DNA of 64,000 bases from Rhizobium sp. NXC14. GTDB taxonomy: Bacteria > Pseudomonadota > Alphaproteobacteria > Rhizobiales > Rhizobiaceae. Below, piece by piece: positions 1 through 7,462 of this stretch (its first letter is position 1; each line of letters starts with the position of its first letter). The translations under genes and the position numbers were made by a program. Location: contig NZ_CP021032.1 in the NCBI RefSeq assembly GCF_002117485.1, positions 248,001 through 312,000 on the forward strand, in the 5' to 3' direction. The notes under the pieces are model-generated. The model ran no database searches, was not told where the DNA came from, and saw nothing but the letters and a program-made list of their open reading frames with translations.

Positions 1-6
1 GAGACG

Positions 7-336
7 ATGAACCCCGCCATGAACATGATGCCGATGATGAACAACATGATGCCCGCCATGATGAACCCGATGATGGGTGGCATGATGCCGATGATGTCGG
101 GCATGCCCATGATGCCGATGATGAATGGCGCGATGATGCCGATGATGATGATGATGGGCTCGATGAAGTGCACCATGACGGCAGAAGGCATGGTCTGCGA
201 AATGAAGCCGATGGAAGGCATGGACAAGGACATGTTCATGGAATGCTGCAAGCGCATGATGTCCATGATGTCGGGCGGCATGCCCGTCATGATGAATTGC
301 GGCGGCATGATGATGTGCTGCATGATGGCGGCATGA
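7..336 (+). CDS. Methionine/cysteine-rich low-complexity protein
   Basis: A 109-residue protein of which about 48 residues are methionine and 7 cysteine, with no histidine. Residues 1-50 are made of short N/P/G-M-M-P units. The C-terminal half changes character (KCTMTAEGMVCEMKP, then DMFMECCKRM, then a run ending in MMMCCMM) and carries all the cysteines. No signal peptide is visible from this start, but the frame is open to the left edge of the window, so the true start may lie outside. A strong hairpin terminator follows. Met/Cys richness of this kind is known in copper(I)-binding proteins; metal binding here is inference. The product family is not recognised. Confidence 0.6.
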   Translation: MNPAMNMMPMMNNMMPAMMNPMMGGMMPMMSGMPMMPMMNGAMMPMMMMMGSMKCTMTAEGMVCEMKPMEGMDKDMFMECCKRMMSMMSGGMPVMMNCGGMMMCCMMAA

Positions 337-384
337 GCCATCCGCCTCCAGCGCACCTGCAAGATGCGCCCAAAGAAATGACGG

Positions 385-410
385 AAAGCCTCCGGAGACG
401 GGGGCTTTTT
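385..410 (+). terminator. Rho-independent terminator of the Met-rich gene
   Basis: AAAGCCTCC (385-393) pairs with GGGGGCTTT (400-408) around a 6-base loop and runs into a T tract. It lies about 50 bases after the stop of the Met-rich gene and just before the 3' end of the convergent XRE-cupin gene, so it may serve both. Confidence 0.8.
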
Positions 411-413
411 GCG

Positions 414-1034
414 TCAGACGCGAACGTCTTCGAGATAGGTCGTCACCAGGTAGAGAATCGCCTCCGTTCCGGTCATGTTTCGGTAGAGGTGAGGCACGTC
501 AGCATCGAAAATGACGGCGTCGCCTTCACCGAGGATATGCGGCGCCTGCCTGCCGGCAATGATTTCGACCGTGCCTTGCGCGACGACCAGATTTTCGACC
601 GTTCCATGCTGATGGGCGTCGGCGTTTTCGGTGTGGTGCGGAGCAATCCTTAGCTCGTAGAATTCCACCTTCCTCTCTCCTTCGAAGGGAAAAAGAGCCC
701 GCGTCTGAAAGCGCCCGTCGGAAGAGGCGAGGATTTTTGATTTTGCCCGCGGCACGGCAACGATCGGGGTTTCGCCGCGTTCGGCGATAAGAGCGGCGCA
801 GGGAATGCCGAGTGCAAGCGCGATCTTCGAGAGGATGGTTAAGGTCGGGCTGCTCTTGCCGGTCTCGATCTGGCCGAGCATCGCGCGGCTGACACCGGCG
901 ATCTTTGCCAGCCTGTCGAGAGAATAGCCACGCCGGGTGCGAATGCGCCGCAGGTTCTGTCCTGTCTGAGCCGTGATCTTGTCGGCAGTCTCTCTCGCTT
1001 CGCCGCCGGAAAGGAGCACTTGATCAGGCGCCAT
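414..1034 (-). CDS. XRE-family regulator with C-terminal cupin domain
   Basis: 206 residues. An N-terminal lambda-repressor-type helix-turn-helix (about residues 26-80, core SLDRLAKIAGVSRAMLGQIE, followed by TGKSSPTL) is joined to a cupin sensor domain (about 125-195, with HHTENADAHQHGTVE and GEGDAVIFDADVPH). This architecture is common in regulators of amine, amino acid or sulfur metabolism that bind a small ligand in the cupin. The frame stays open upstream to 1277, but the start at 1034 precedes the first recognisable residues of the fold. It overlaps the 3' end of the small ORF at 1024-1206 by 11 bases, so the two are probably co-transcribed. The palindrome at 1223-1245 is the likely autoregulatory operator. 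Confidence 0.85.
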   Translation of the reverse strand: MAPDQVLLSGGEARETADKITAQTGQNLRRIRTRRGYSLDRLAKIAGVSRAMLGQIETGKSSPTLTILSKIALALGIPCAALIAERGETPIVAVPRAKSKILASSDGRFQTRALFPFEGERKVEFYELRIAPHHTENADAHQHGTVENLVVAQGTVEIIAGRQAPHILGEGDAVIFDADVPHLYRNMTGTEAILYLVTTYLEDVRV

Positions 1035-1206
1035 ATCCTGCAATGCCCATTGCAATGACCGGGACGAAACCCCAATACGGCACCCACATGAGGACCGGCT
1101 GCATCGCAAAGGATACCGGAGCGGATGGCTTCGCCGCATCAGCATGTTTGCTGCGCGACTGCCGGTAGGCCTGGAAATCGATGACGTCAGCCGTCTGCAC
1201 TGGCAT
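1024..1206 (-). CDS. Small membrane-anchored protein upstream of the XRE regulator
   Basis: 60 residues beginning MPVQTADVIDFQAYRQSR. A polar N-terminal half is followed by a hydrophobic, aromatic C-terminal segment (about residues 36-58, MQPVLMWVPYWGFVPVIAMG) that could be one membrane helix. The start has a GGGAG ribosome site 6 bases upstream. It overlaps the regulator start by 11 bases, suggesting translational coupling. The family is not recognised. Confidence 0.55.
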   Translation of the reverse strand: MPVQTADVIDFQAYRQSRSKHADAAKPSAPVSFAMQPVLMWVPYWGFVPVIAMGIAGYGA

Positions 1207-1222
1207 GAAAAGCTCCCGCTAA

Positions 1223-1245
1223 AAACTATAAGAATGCTATAGTTT
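1223..1245. promoter_or_regulatory. Perfect palindrome, probable operator of the XRE-cupin gene
   Basis: AAACTATA (1223-1230) and TATAGTTT (1238-1245) form a perfect 8-bp inverted repeat with a 7-base spacer. It lies 17 bases upstream of the small ORF start and so overlaps the expected promoter. Autoregulation by the adjacent XRE protein is inference. Confidence 0.6.
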
Positions 1246-1614
1246 CTCTTGCGGGAAGGGCAGGACATCTCGTCCAATCCTCAGGCTCAACCGGAAATCT
1301 TATACCAATAATATTCGACCTTGCGGCAAAGCCATTTATGGCGGCGTTCGCAAAGCCTCTTGCCCTAGGTTCGTCGTATAGGCGTTCCGTTTTCAGAGGT
1401 CTTCATCACAGCCGGCCCTGTTCCCATCGCTGCGGTCTTTGGCCCGAGTGCGGGCCCAGAGATCAGTGATTCCGGATGATGTCGTGATGCAGCTTATGCG
1501 TGCCGGATCTGTGGCGGATGTTTTTTTCAACGATAAGAGCAACGAGGAACGCTCGTTCCTTTTATCTATCAATTTTGTCGATAATAATTGACCAGTCTTA
1601 AGAGAGGAAAAACA
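1246..1614. other. Intergenic region before the FMN reductase
   Basis: About 370 bases without a convincing gene. The only clear structure is a perfect inverted repeat AGGAACG-CT-CGTTCCT at 1545-1560 followed by TTTTAT, which could be an operator or a weak hairpin. It sits about 55 bases before the start of the reductase gene. Confidence 0.4.
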
Positions 1615-2175
1615 ATGTCAGGTTTCAAACTCGTCGGCATTGCTGGCAGCTTCAATCGTCCTTCCAAGACACTGGCTCTGGTCCGGCATGTCGCCGAACT
1701 TGCGACCGATCGATACGGCTTTACGAGCAGGACCTATGATCTGCATGATGTCGGCCCGTCGCTCGGCAGCGCCTTGTGGCGCAAGGACCTTGACGAGCAG
1801 GCCAAGCATGTCATCGACGAGATCGTGCAGGCGGATGCCTTGATCGTCGGTTCGCCGACCTACAAGGGTTCCTATCCCGGCCATTTCAAACACCTCATCG
1901 ATCTGATCGACCCGCATGAACTGCGGGCGAAGCCGATCATCATCACGGCGACCGGCGGCGGCGACCGGCACGCGTTGATGGTCGAGCATCAGCTTCGGCC
2001 GCTCTTCGGCTTTTTCATGGCCCATACCTTGCCGACGGCCGTCTACGCCTCCGACCGCGACTTTACCGACTATGCGGTCTCCTCGGACGCGCTTTCGAAC
2101 CGGATCGGCGAGGTGGTCGGGGAACTGGCTGCTTTCTTCCCTGAGGTGAAGCCGGCGCTGGCGGCGGCCGAATAG
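1615..2175 (+). CDS. NADPH-dependent FMN reductase (SsuE/MsuE type)
   Basis: 186 residues. The flavodoxin-like N terminus FKLVGIAGSFNRPSKT is the phosphate-binding loop of NADPH-dependent FMN reductases, and SPTYKGSYPGHFKHLID is the second conserved segment. These proteins supply reduced FMN to two-component monooxygenases, often in sulfonate or methanesulfinate use. I chose the ATG at 1615 because AGAGAGG lies just upstream; a TTG 27 bases earlier is less likely. The nearby taurine importer fits a sulfonate theme, but no monooxygenase partner sits directly beside this gene. Confidence 0.85.
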   Translation: MSGFKLVGIAGSFNRPSKTLALVRHVAELATDRYGFTSRTYDLHDVGPSLGSALWRKDLDEQAKHVIDEIVQADALIVGSPTYKGSYPGHFKHLIDLIDPHELRAKPIIITATGGGDRHALMVEHQLRPLFGFFMAHTLPTAVYASDRDFTDYAVSSDALSNRIGEVVGELAAFFPEVKPALAAAE

Positions 2176-2185
2176 GATCATCGTC

Positions 2186-2383
2186 ATGGTCAGGTTTCAG
2201 AAGGTATCGGCCGACGATGCTGAAAAGCCCGAGGCGGGCGAGCAGATGTGGAGCGTCTTTGAATTCGCACGGCGATATCGCCTCGCCAAGCGGGAAGAGA
2301 ACCGACTGCTGATGCTCTACGGACCGACCGCATCGCTTGGCGATCTTCTTGCCAATGCGCGACGTCATTCGCTGATTTCCTGA
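2186..2383 (+). CDS. Small conserved-type hypothetical protein
   Basis: 65 residues starting MVRFQKVSADDAEK, 10 bases after the FMN reductase stop, so probably in the same transcript. It is charged and predicted soluble, with a helical core (SVFEFARRYRLAKREENRLLM) and no signal or membrane segment. The family is not recognised. Its codon use resembles the neighbours, which supports a real gene. Confidence 0.55.
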   Translation: MVRFQKVSADDAEKPEAGEQMWSVFEFARRYRLAKREENRLLMLYGPTASLGDLLANARRHSLIS

Positions 2384-2514
2384 TGCAGGTTACCCAAAGG
2401 TGGGTCGCGGTCTTGAACGACACGCATCGAACAATGACCTGAGGCGCGCCGCACGACTCAATTTGGTGTGACGCGCTTTAGCCGAAGAAAATCGGTTCCG
2501 GACAGGAGATTCGC

Positions 2515-2691
2515 ATGAAGCTTGATTTCCAATCCTGGCTGAAGCTCGCGGTCGACCGCTTTCTTGATCTAAAGCCGGCAGCTGGGCGCAAGCCCGCAAA
2601 TGAATTGCTCACTCGCGACGAAGAGCGGGACTGGTCTGCCCGCGAATACGAACTTCATTATTGGGGCGCGACGCCCGGCCTTTGGTATTGA
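2515..2691 (+). CDS. Small hypothetical protein (58 aa)
   Basis: An ATG preceded by ACAGGAG opens a 58-codon frame: MKLDFQSWLKLAVDRFLDLK at the N terminus, and a C-terminal part rich in Trp/Tyr (DWSAREYELHYWG, ending GLWY). Its stop at 2689-2691 runs into the AGGAGG ribosome site of the next small gene. The tight spacing and good ribosome site argue that it is expressed. The function is unknown. Confidence 0.5.
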   Translation: MKLDFQSWLKLAVDRFLDLKPAAGRKPANELLTRDEERDWSAREYELHYWGATPGLWY

Positions 2692-2703
2692 GGAGGTCAC
2701 GTG

Positions 2704-2856
2704 ATGGCTATCATCATTGAACCCGGCCTCGGTCGGCATCGTGCGAAAAGAACAACGGGCAGCATCATGTCGCTATTCCGGAATGCCGCCGGAATCTGCA
2801 CGACCACGGGCTCGTTCATATTCCTGTTCGCTCTAGTGATCGGGTTGATCCGATGA
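2704..2856 (+). CDS. Small single-pass membrane protein (50 aa)
   Basis: 50 residues with a strong AGGAGG site. A basic N-terminal stretch (GRHRAKRTTG) is followed by a hydrophobic C-terminal helix (about residues 30-49, TTTGSFIFLFALVIGLI), giving the look of a one-helix inner-membrane peptide. Its stop overlaps the ATG of the hydrolase by 4 bases (ATGA), so translation is coupled. The function is unknown. Confidence 0.5.
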   Translation: MAIIIEPGLGRHRAKRTTGSIMSLFRNAAGICTTTGSFIFLFALVIGLIR

Positions 2857-3434
2857 ACGAAGTCCTTATCCTTCCCGGTCTGTTCGGCTCGGCAGAAGGA
2901 CACTGGCAGCGGCACTGGCTGCAGGATCACACGGACAGTCGTTGCGTCATCCAGGACGACTGGGATCATCCGCACGTCGACCAGTGGTTGTTTCGGCTGG
3001 AAAGCGCGCTCGAAGAGGCAGGTGAGGCCTATCTGGTCGCCCATAGTCTCGGATGCCTGCTAGCCGCCAGGCTCGCCGGCCGGAGCGTTGCGCGCCGCGT
3101 GAAGGGAGCTTTGCTCGTCGCACCATGCGACCTGCCCGTTACCGAAGTCCTGCACCCTGGACAAATCTCCTTCGGCGATATGCCGACGGCGCCTCTGCCT
3201 TTTCCGAGCATCGTCGTCGGCAGCATGAACGACGCCTATATGACCGTCGACCGCCTGGCCCTGTTCGGTCGGCTGTGGAACGCCGAGACCCGGAATATCG
3301 GCCTGGCCGGCCACATCAATATCGCCAGCGGTTTCGGACGCTGGCGCAACGGCTACCGGCTGCTGGAAGCCTTGAAGACGCGCTCGGGTGCTCGAAAGCG
3401 CGCCGTTTCCATGCTGCCGGCTTTTTCGATGTGA
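2853..3434 (+). CDS. RBBP9/YdeN-family serine hydrolase
   Basis: 193 residues, a compact alpha/beta hydrolase. The N terminus LILPGLFGSAEGHWQRHW is the family signature. The nucleophile is Ser65 in VAHSLGC. The acid is in GSMNDAYM and the base in AGHINIASGFG. Family members are small esterase-like proteins whose substrates are mostly unknown. The length matches the family. The gene is coupled to the upstream small membrane ORF and followed 11 bases later by a small helical protein gene. Confidence 0.85.
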   Translation: MNEVLILPGLFGSAEGHWQRHWLQDHTDSRCVIQDDWDHPHVDQWLFRLESALEEAGEAYLVAHSLGCLLAARLAGRSVARRVKGALLVAPCDLPVTEVLHPGQISFGDMPTAPLPFPSIVVGSMNDAYMTVDRLALFGRLWNAETRNIGLAGHINIASGFGRWRNGYRLLEALKTRSGARKRAVSMLPAFSM

Positions 3435-3445
3435 GTGGAAGCGCA

Positions 3446-3754
3446 ATGTCCGACATCGTCGCCGATCTCCTGCGGCTCACCGAAGACCCGAATGCCGACC
3501 CGCGAAGCAGGCGCCGCCAGACCATCAATCATCTGGTTCAGGCGCTGCTTGCGATGGCCGACAGCCAACTCGGACTGGAAGATGCTCAGAACCGCCATTC
3601 GATGATCCATTTGACGACGATCATCCGCGATATGACGGGACGGATCGCCGATGCAGACGACGTGACGTTTTCGGCGATCGTCAGGGAGGCCGCGATGCTG
3701 ATCCGCAGCCTGGAGCGGCGCCGGGCGGATGCGGCCAAATTTACGGTTCATTGA
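3446..3754 (+). CDS. Hypothetical helical protein
   Basis: 102 residues beginning MSDIVADLLRLTEDPNADPR. It is predicted mostly alpha-helical and soluble, with many Arg/Asp/Glu. The frame extends upstream inside the hydrolase gene, but the ATG at 3446, directly after the hydrolase stop, is the sensible start. No known domain is recognised. Its place between the hydrolase and chaC genes in one tight run suggests a shared transcript. Confidence 0.55.
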   Translation: MSDIVADLLRLTEDPNADPRSRRRQTINHLVQALLAMADSQLGLEDAQNRHSMIHLTTIIRDMTGRIADADDVTFSAIVREAAMLIRSLERRRADAAKFTVH

Positions 3755-3828
3755 ACGTGACTGCGATCCGGGAGCGCAAGCAGGCGGTGATCCAGCCAAG
3801 CGAGGCACGCATGTTCGGCGGGAGAGGA

Positions 3829-4527
3829 ATGGCGCTCACAGATGCGCTCGTATCGCTGAGCCTACGCCCGGAGGCCGACCCAGGTCCGGAGCCGCATCGG
3901 ACCCCGCTCACCGAAGCGGAGCTGGAGACGCTCGCCATGAGGCTGCTTCTCGAATCCGCCGCGGGACCGCTTTGGATTTTCGCCTATGGATCGCTGATAT
4001 GGAAGCCCGATTTCGATGCCATCCAATGGCAGCAGGGTGCGGCCAGGGGTTGGCATCGGTCCTTCTGCCTGAAGATGACCCGCTGGCGGGGGACGCAGTC
4101 CCAGCCGGGCCTGATGATGGCTCTCGACCGCGGTGGACTTTGCAACGGCATCCTTTTCCGGCTCGCCGATAAGGATCGCCTTGGCCAGCTTCGGCGGCTG
4201 ATCCGCCGTGAGGTCGGCTCGATCGAGGACGCTGCGACGGTTCGCTGGATTCCTGTCGCGACTGCAGATGGGCTTGTGCGTGCGCTGGTCTTCTGGGCGG
4301 GCCCGAAAGGCGAGCGTGTTTCGCGAAAATTGCCGCTGGAGACCGTGGCGCGTGTGCTTGCCAGGGCCTGCGGGCATATGGGCTCCTGCGCCGAATATCT
4401 CTATCTGACGGTGAAGCACCTGGAGGAGCGCGGCATTCGGGACCGCAATCTATGGCGGCTTCAGAAGCTGGTCGCGGACGAACTTGTCGCCATACATGGA
4501 CTGACCGAGGCAGCAGGCAGTCATTGA
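3829..4527 (+). CDS. chaC: ChaC-type gamma-glutamylcyclotransferase
   Basis: 232 residues. The substrate-binding loop FAYGSLIWKPDFD (about residues 47-59) is diagnostic for ChaC-like gamma-glutamylcyclotransferases, which release 5-oxoproline from glutathione. The conserved acidic segment RRLIRREVGS follows. Two ATGs are possible: 3811, and 3829, which has GGGAG five bases upstream; I chose 3829. A perfect 12-bp hairpin spans the stop codon and separates this gene from the convergent tauC. Confidence 0.85.
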   Translation: MALTDALVSLSLRPEADPGPEPHRTPLTEAELETLAMRLLLESAAGPLWIFAYGSLIWKPDFDAIQWQQGAARGWHRSFCLKMTRWRGTQSQPGLMMALDRGGLCNGILFRLADKDRLGQLRRLIRREVGSIEDAATVRWIPVATADGLVRALVFWAGPKGERVSRKLPLETVARVLARACGHMGSCAEYLYLTVKHLEERGIRDRNLWRLQKLVADELVAIHGLTEAAGSH

Positions 4528-4544
4528 TATCGCTGCCTGCTGCC
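4509..4544. terminator. Bidirectional hairpin between chaC and tauC
   Basis: GGCAGCAGGCAG (4509-4520) and CTGCCTGCTGCC (4533-4544) form a perfect 12-bp stem with a 12-base loop that contains the chaC stop codon. There is no long T run, but the position between convergent genes makes a shared terminator the simplest reading. Confidence 0.6.
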
Positions 4545-4554
4545 TGCCATTCGG

Positions 4555-5409
4555 TCAGAGCTTGCCTTTCCACGGAACGAGGAAGGCCTCGAGGAAGCGG
4601 ACGGCGGCCGAAAAGGTGAAGGCGCAGATCGCGATAATGGCGATGCCGACAAAGACGACGTCCGTTGCCAGGAACTGCGAAGCCGACATGATCATGAAGC
4701 CGATCCCGCGGGTGGAGGCGATCAGTTCGGCCGCAACCAGCGTGCTCCAGCCGACACCGAGCGCGATGCGGATGCCGGTGAGAATCTCCGGCAGGGCCGA
4801 GGGCAGGACGATGTCCAGGAAGAGCTGCAGCCGGCTTGCTCCGAGCGAACGGGCGGCATTGACGCGCTCGATCGGCAACGAACGAACGCCGGCCTGAGCC
4901 GAGAGGCAGATCGGGGCGAACATCGCAAGCACCAGGAGCGTGATCTTCGACGTCTCTCCGATGCCGAGCCAGATAATCATCAGCGGCAGGTAGGAAAGGG
5001 GCGGAAGCGGCCAGTAGAATTCGATCGGCGCGTCGAGCACGCCTTTTGCCCAGCGGTTAAGCCCCATGAGCAAGCCGAGCGGAATGCCCGCGGAGATCGC
5101 GATGAGGGCGGCGACCACGATGCGGAACAGGCTCGCAGAGACATGCTCGAAGAGCGATGCCCCGGCATAACCGTCATGATAGATGACGCCGATCTGCGTC
5201 AGCACCTCGTCCGGGCGCGGCAGAAACAGGTGCGGAACGACGCCAAGCGCGGCGACGAACCACCACAGCAGCAATATGGCGAGGGCCGTGGCGACGCTGA
5301 TGGCCACCGTCGATTTCTCGCCTGCGCCGAAGCCGGCCATTTTTACCAGCTTGCCCTGGCGATCCTCGGTGTGAGCCGTAATAGGCGGAGCCTGTGTTAT
5401 ATCGCTCAT
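4555..5409 (-). CDS. tauC: Taurine ABC transporter permease TauC
   Basis: 284 residues with about six membrane segments and the binding-protein-dependent permease signature in [20 protein letters not shown], followed by [13 protein letters not shown]. The sequence pattern is that of the SsuC/TauC group for sulfonates. The ATG overlaps the tauB stop by 4 bases. With TauA and TauB it imports taurine or a related sulfonate across the inner membrane. No TauD dioxygenase or Tpa/Xsc gene is in the window. Confidence 0.9.
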   Translation of the reverse strand: MSDITQAPPITAHTEDRQGKLVKMAGFGAGEKSTVAISVATALAILLLWWFVAALGVVPHLFLPRPDEVLTQIGVIYHDGYAGASLFEHVSASLFRIVVAALIAISAGIPLGLLMGLNRWAKGVLDAPIEFYWPLPPLSYLPLMIIWLGIGETSKITLLVLAMFAPICLSAQAGVRSLPIERVNAARSLGASRLQLFLDIVLPSALPEILTGIRIALGVGWSTLVAAELIASTRGIGFMIMSASQFLATDVVFVGIAIIAICAFTFSAAVRFLEAFLVPWKGKL

Positions 5410-6194
5410 GCGACGCTCCTCAAATCTTCGGTGCTGTGGAGAATGGCGCGTATCTGCTCGCGCAGCTCGGCAAATTCTGGCGAGGCCTTGATCGAGCGGG
5501 CATCTCCTGTTTCGGCAAAGCGTGTGACGAAGTCGAGGTCGAAGCGGGCGACGACGCGCCCGGGCCGAGGCGACATGACGAGCACCTGCGTGCCGAGGAA
5601 CAGGGCCTCTTCGATCGAATGGGTGATGAAGAAAACTTTCTTCGCCGTCTTGTTCCAGACGGAAACCAGCAATTCCTGCATCTGCTCGCGCGTGAGGCTG
5701 TCGAGCGCTCCGAACGGTTCGTCCATCAGCAGGATGTCGGGATTGGTCGCCAGCGCCCGTGCGATGCCGACGCGCTGACGCATGCCGCCCGACAATTCGT
5801 AGGGGAAGGCGCCGGCGAACTCGTCGAGACCGACGAGTCGGAGCAGCTCCAGCGCCTGCGCTTGCCGTTCCTTCCGGCCTAAGCCGGCGAATTTCAGCCC
5901 GAGCGCGACGTTATCGATGACGGACTTCCAGGGCAGCAGCGAGTCCTTCTGGAACACGACGCCGCGGTCAGCACCCGGACGTTCGACGCTGCGGCCATCG
6001 AGCGTGATCCGGCCATCCGAAAGCGGAAGGAAACCGGCAATCGCGTTAAGAAGGGTCGACTTACCGCAGCCCGAGGCTCCGAGTGCGACGACAAAACCGC
6101 GTTCGGGAATATCGAAAGACACGCGATCGAGCGCGTGAACGGTCCGCCCGTCCCGGGCGGAGAAAAAAACGCTGGCGTGATCGACTTTCAGCAT
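5406..6194 (-). CDS. tauB: Taurine ABC transporter ATP-binding protein TauB
   Basis: 262 residues. Walker [10 protein letters not shown] (residues 39-47), ABC signature [14 protein letters not shown], Walker [13 protein letters not shown] and the switch histidine in [11 protein letters not shown] are all intact. It energises TauC. It is separated from tauA by a strong GC hairpin that may lower expression of the membrane components relative to the binding protein. Confidence 0.9.
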   Translation of the reverse strand: MLKVDHASVFFSARDGRTVHALDRVSFDIPERGFVVALGASGCGKSTLLNAIAGFLPLSDGRITLDGRSVERPGADRGVVFQKDSLLPWKSVIDNVALGLKFAGLGRKERQAQALELLRLVGLDEFAGAFPYELSGGMRQRVGIARALATNPDILLMDEPFGALDSLTREQMQELLVSVWNKTAKKVFFITHSIEEALFLGTQVLVMSPRPGRVVARFDLDFVTRFAETGDARSIKASPEFAELREQIRAILHSTEDLRSVA

Positions 6195-6212
6195 AGAGGA
6201 ACTCGCACGTTA

Positions 6213-6238
6213 GACGCCGGCGCGGGCGCGCCGGCGTC
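6213..6238. repeat. Intercistronic stem-loop between tauA and tauB
   Basis: GACGCCGGCGCG and CGCGCCGGCGTC form a perfect 12-bp stem around GG. Such hairpins after binding-protein genes typically protect the upstream mRNA from 3' decay or partially terminate. Similar structures occur at 16442-16466 and 35925-35945 in this window. Confidence 0.65.
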
Positions 6239-6246
6239 GGGGAGGA

Positions 6247-7260
6247 TCAGTTTGTGGCGCCGGCGAGCGCGTCGGCGGTGACGAAGCTGCCGTAATTGTC
6301 CAGCACGCCGGACACCTTGCCCTGCTCCTTCAGGAAGGATGCCGTGTCCTTGAGGATCTTGCCGGCGCCCGCCTTTTCACCGCCGCCGAGCCAGGCGTCG
6401 GAAGCTTGGACTTCGGGGGTGAGCAGCGTCAGGTTCGTCAGGGCCGAAGCCTGCTGCTCAGGCGTGCCGCCAAGAAGCTTTGCGAGCGACTTGGCGTTAT
6501 CGCTGTCGGGACCCCAGGCGGCTTTATCCGCCGCGAAGGATGCGTAATATTTGGTGACGACCGAAGCGAAGCTCTTGAGGAAATCCGGATTGTCGGCGGC
6601 GAACTTGGAGGTCGCAACCCAGGCGGAAAAGGTCGGTGCACCCTTGTCCGCCACATCCTTGGAGGTCACGAGGACCTTGCCGTTCTTCTTCAGCTCGGTT
6701 AGCGCCGGATCCCAGACGAAGCCGCCGTCGATATCGCCGCGATTATAGCTTGCCACGATTTCCGGCTGGGGGATGGCGAAGACCTGGATGTCTTTTTCGG
6801 TCAGGCCCAGCGATTTGATCAGTGCCAGCAGCTGATAGTGATCCGTCGACACTGGCGCGGCGGCAAGCTTCTTGCCCTTCAGATCGTTCAGGCTGTCGAT
6901 GCCGGAGCCATTACGGACGATAAGAGCCTCGTCGATCCCCGAGATGGATGCCAGGTAGAAGGCTTTGACCTCGAGCCCGCGCGATACCGCGGCCGCGAAC
7001 GGGCTGGAGCCGACATAGCCGACCTGGACATCGCCCGAGGCGATGGCTGCAAAGATCTCGGCCCCCGAATTGAACTTGCGGAAGTCGATTTCATAACCGG
7101 TCGCCTTGGTAAATTCGCCATTGGCGATCGCGACCGAAGACGGCAGCGCGTCGGTTTGATAGCCGACGACGACCTTTTTATCCGCCGCCTCGGCGACAAA
7201 AGCCGTTGCAAGTGTTCCGACGCCGACGGCGATCGCGGCAATCAAATTTCTGAAATTCAT
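6247..7260 (-). CDS. tauA: Taurine-binding periplasmic protein TauA
   Basis: 337 residues. A signal peptide (residues 1-25, cleavage after AEA) precedes a mature protein with the TauA pattern: VVVGYQTDALPSSVAIANG, FNSGAEIFAAIASGDVQ, STDHYQLLALIKSLGL and GDIDGGFVWDPA. The match to known TauA proteins is along the whole length, so taurine or a close sulfonate is the expected ligand. It is the first gene of a tauABC operon read leftward, with about 200 bases of AT-rich promoter region shared with the divergent FAD gene. Confidence 0.9.
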   Translation of the reverse strand: MNFRNLIAAIAVGVGTLATAFVAEAADKKVVVGYQTDALPSSVAIANGEFTKATGYEIDFRKFNSGAEIFAAIASGDVQVGYVGSSPFAAAVSRGLEVKAFYLASISGIDEALIVRNGSGIDSLNDLKGKKLAAAPVSTDHYQLLALIKSLGLTEKDIQVFAIPQPEIVASYNRGDIDGGFVWDPALTELKKNGKVLVTSKDVADKGAPTFSAWVATSKFAADNPDFLKSFASVVTKYYASFAADKAAWGPDSDNAKSLAKLLGGTPEQQASALTNLTLLTPEVQASDAWLGGGEKAGAGKILKDTASFLKEQGKVSGVLDNYGSFVTADALAGATN

Positions 7261-7462
7261 CTTGAGCCCCTTTGTTCAGGGCCTCATCCGGCCCTTGATC
7301 TCACCCTCAAAAGCCTAACGGGTGAGAATGGGCTAGCGGGAGAAATAACAAACTATATTTATAGACAATGTGAGATATTTGTTTTCGCGATTCTACCGCT
7401 GGCGCGGTCTCAGGGCCGAGTGAGCGGCAGAAGCCAAGGTGTGGACCGTCAGGGAGAATGCG

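Noticed and set aside
1..336. Met-rich repeats read as a simple DNA satellite or non-coding repeat.
   Set aside because: The C-terminal half has non-repetitive Cys-containing sequence in the same frame and the frame ends at a proper stop followed by a terminator, so a coding gene is more likely.
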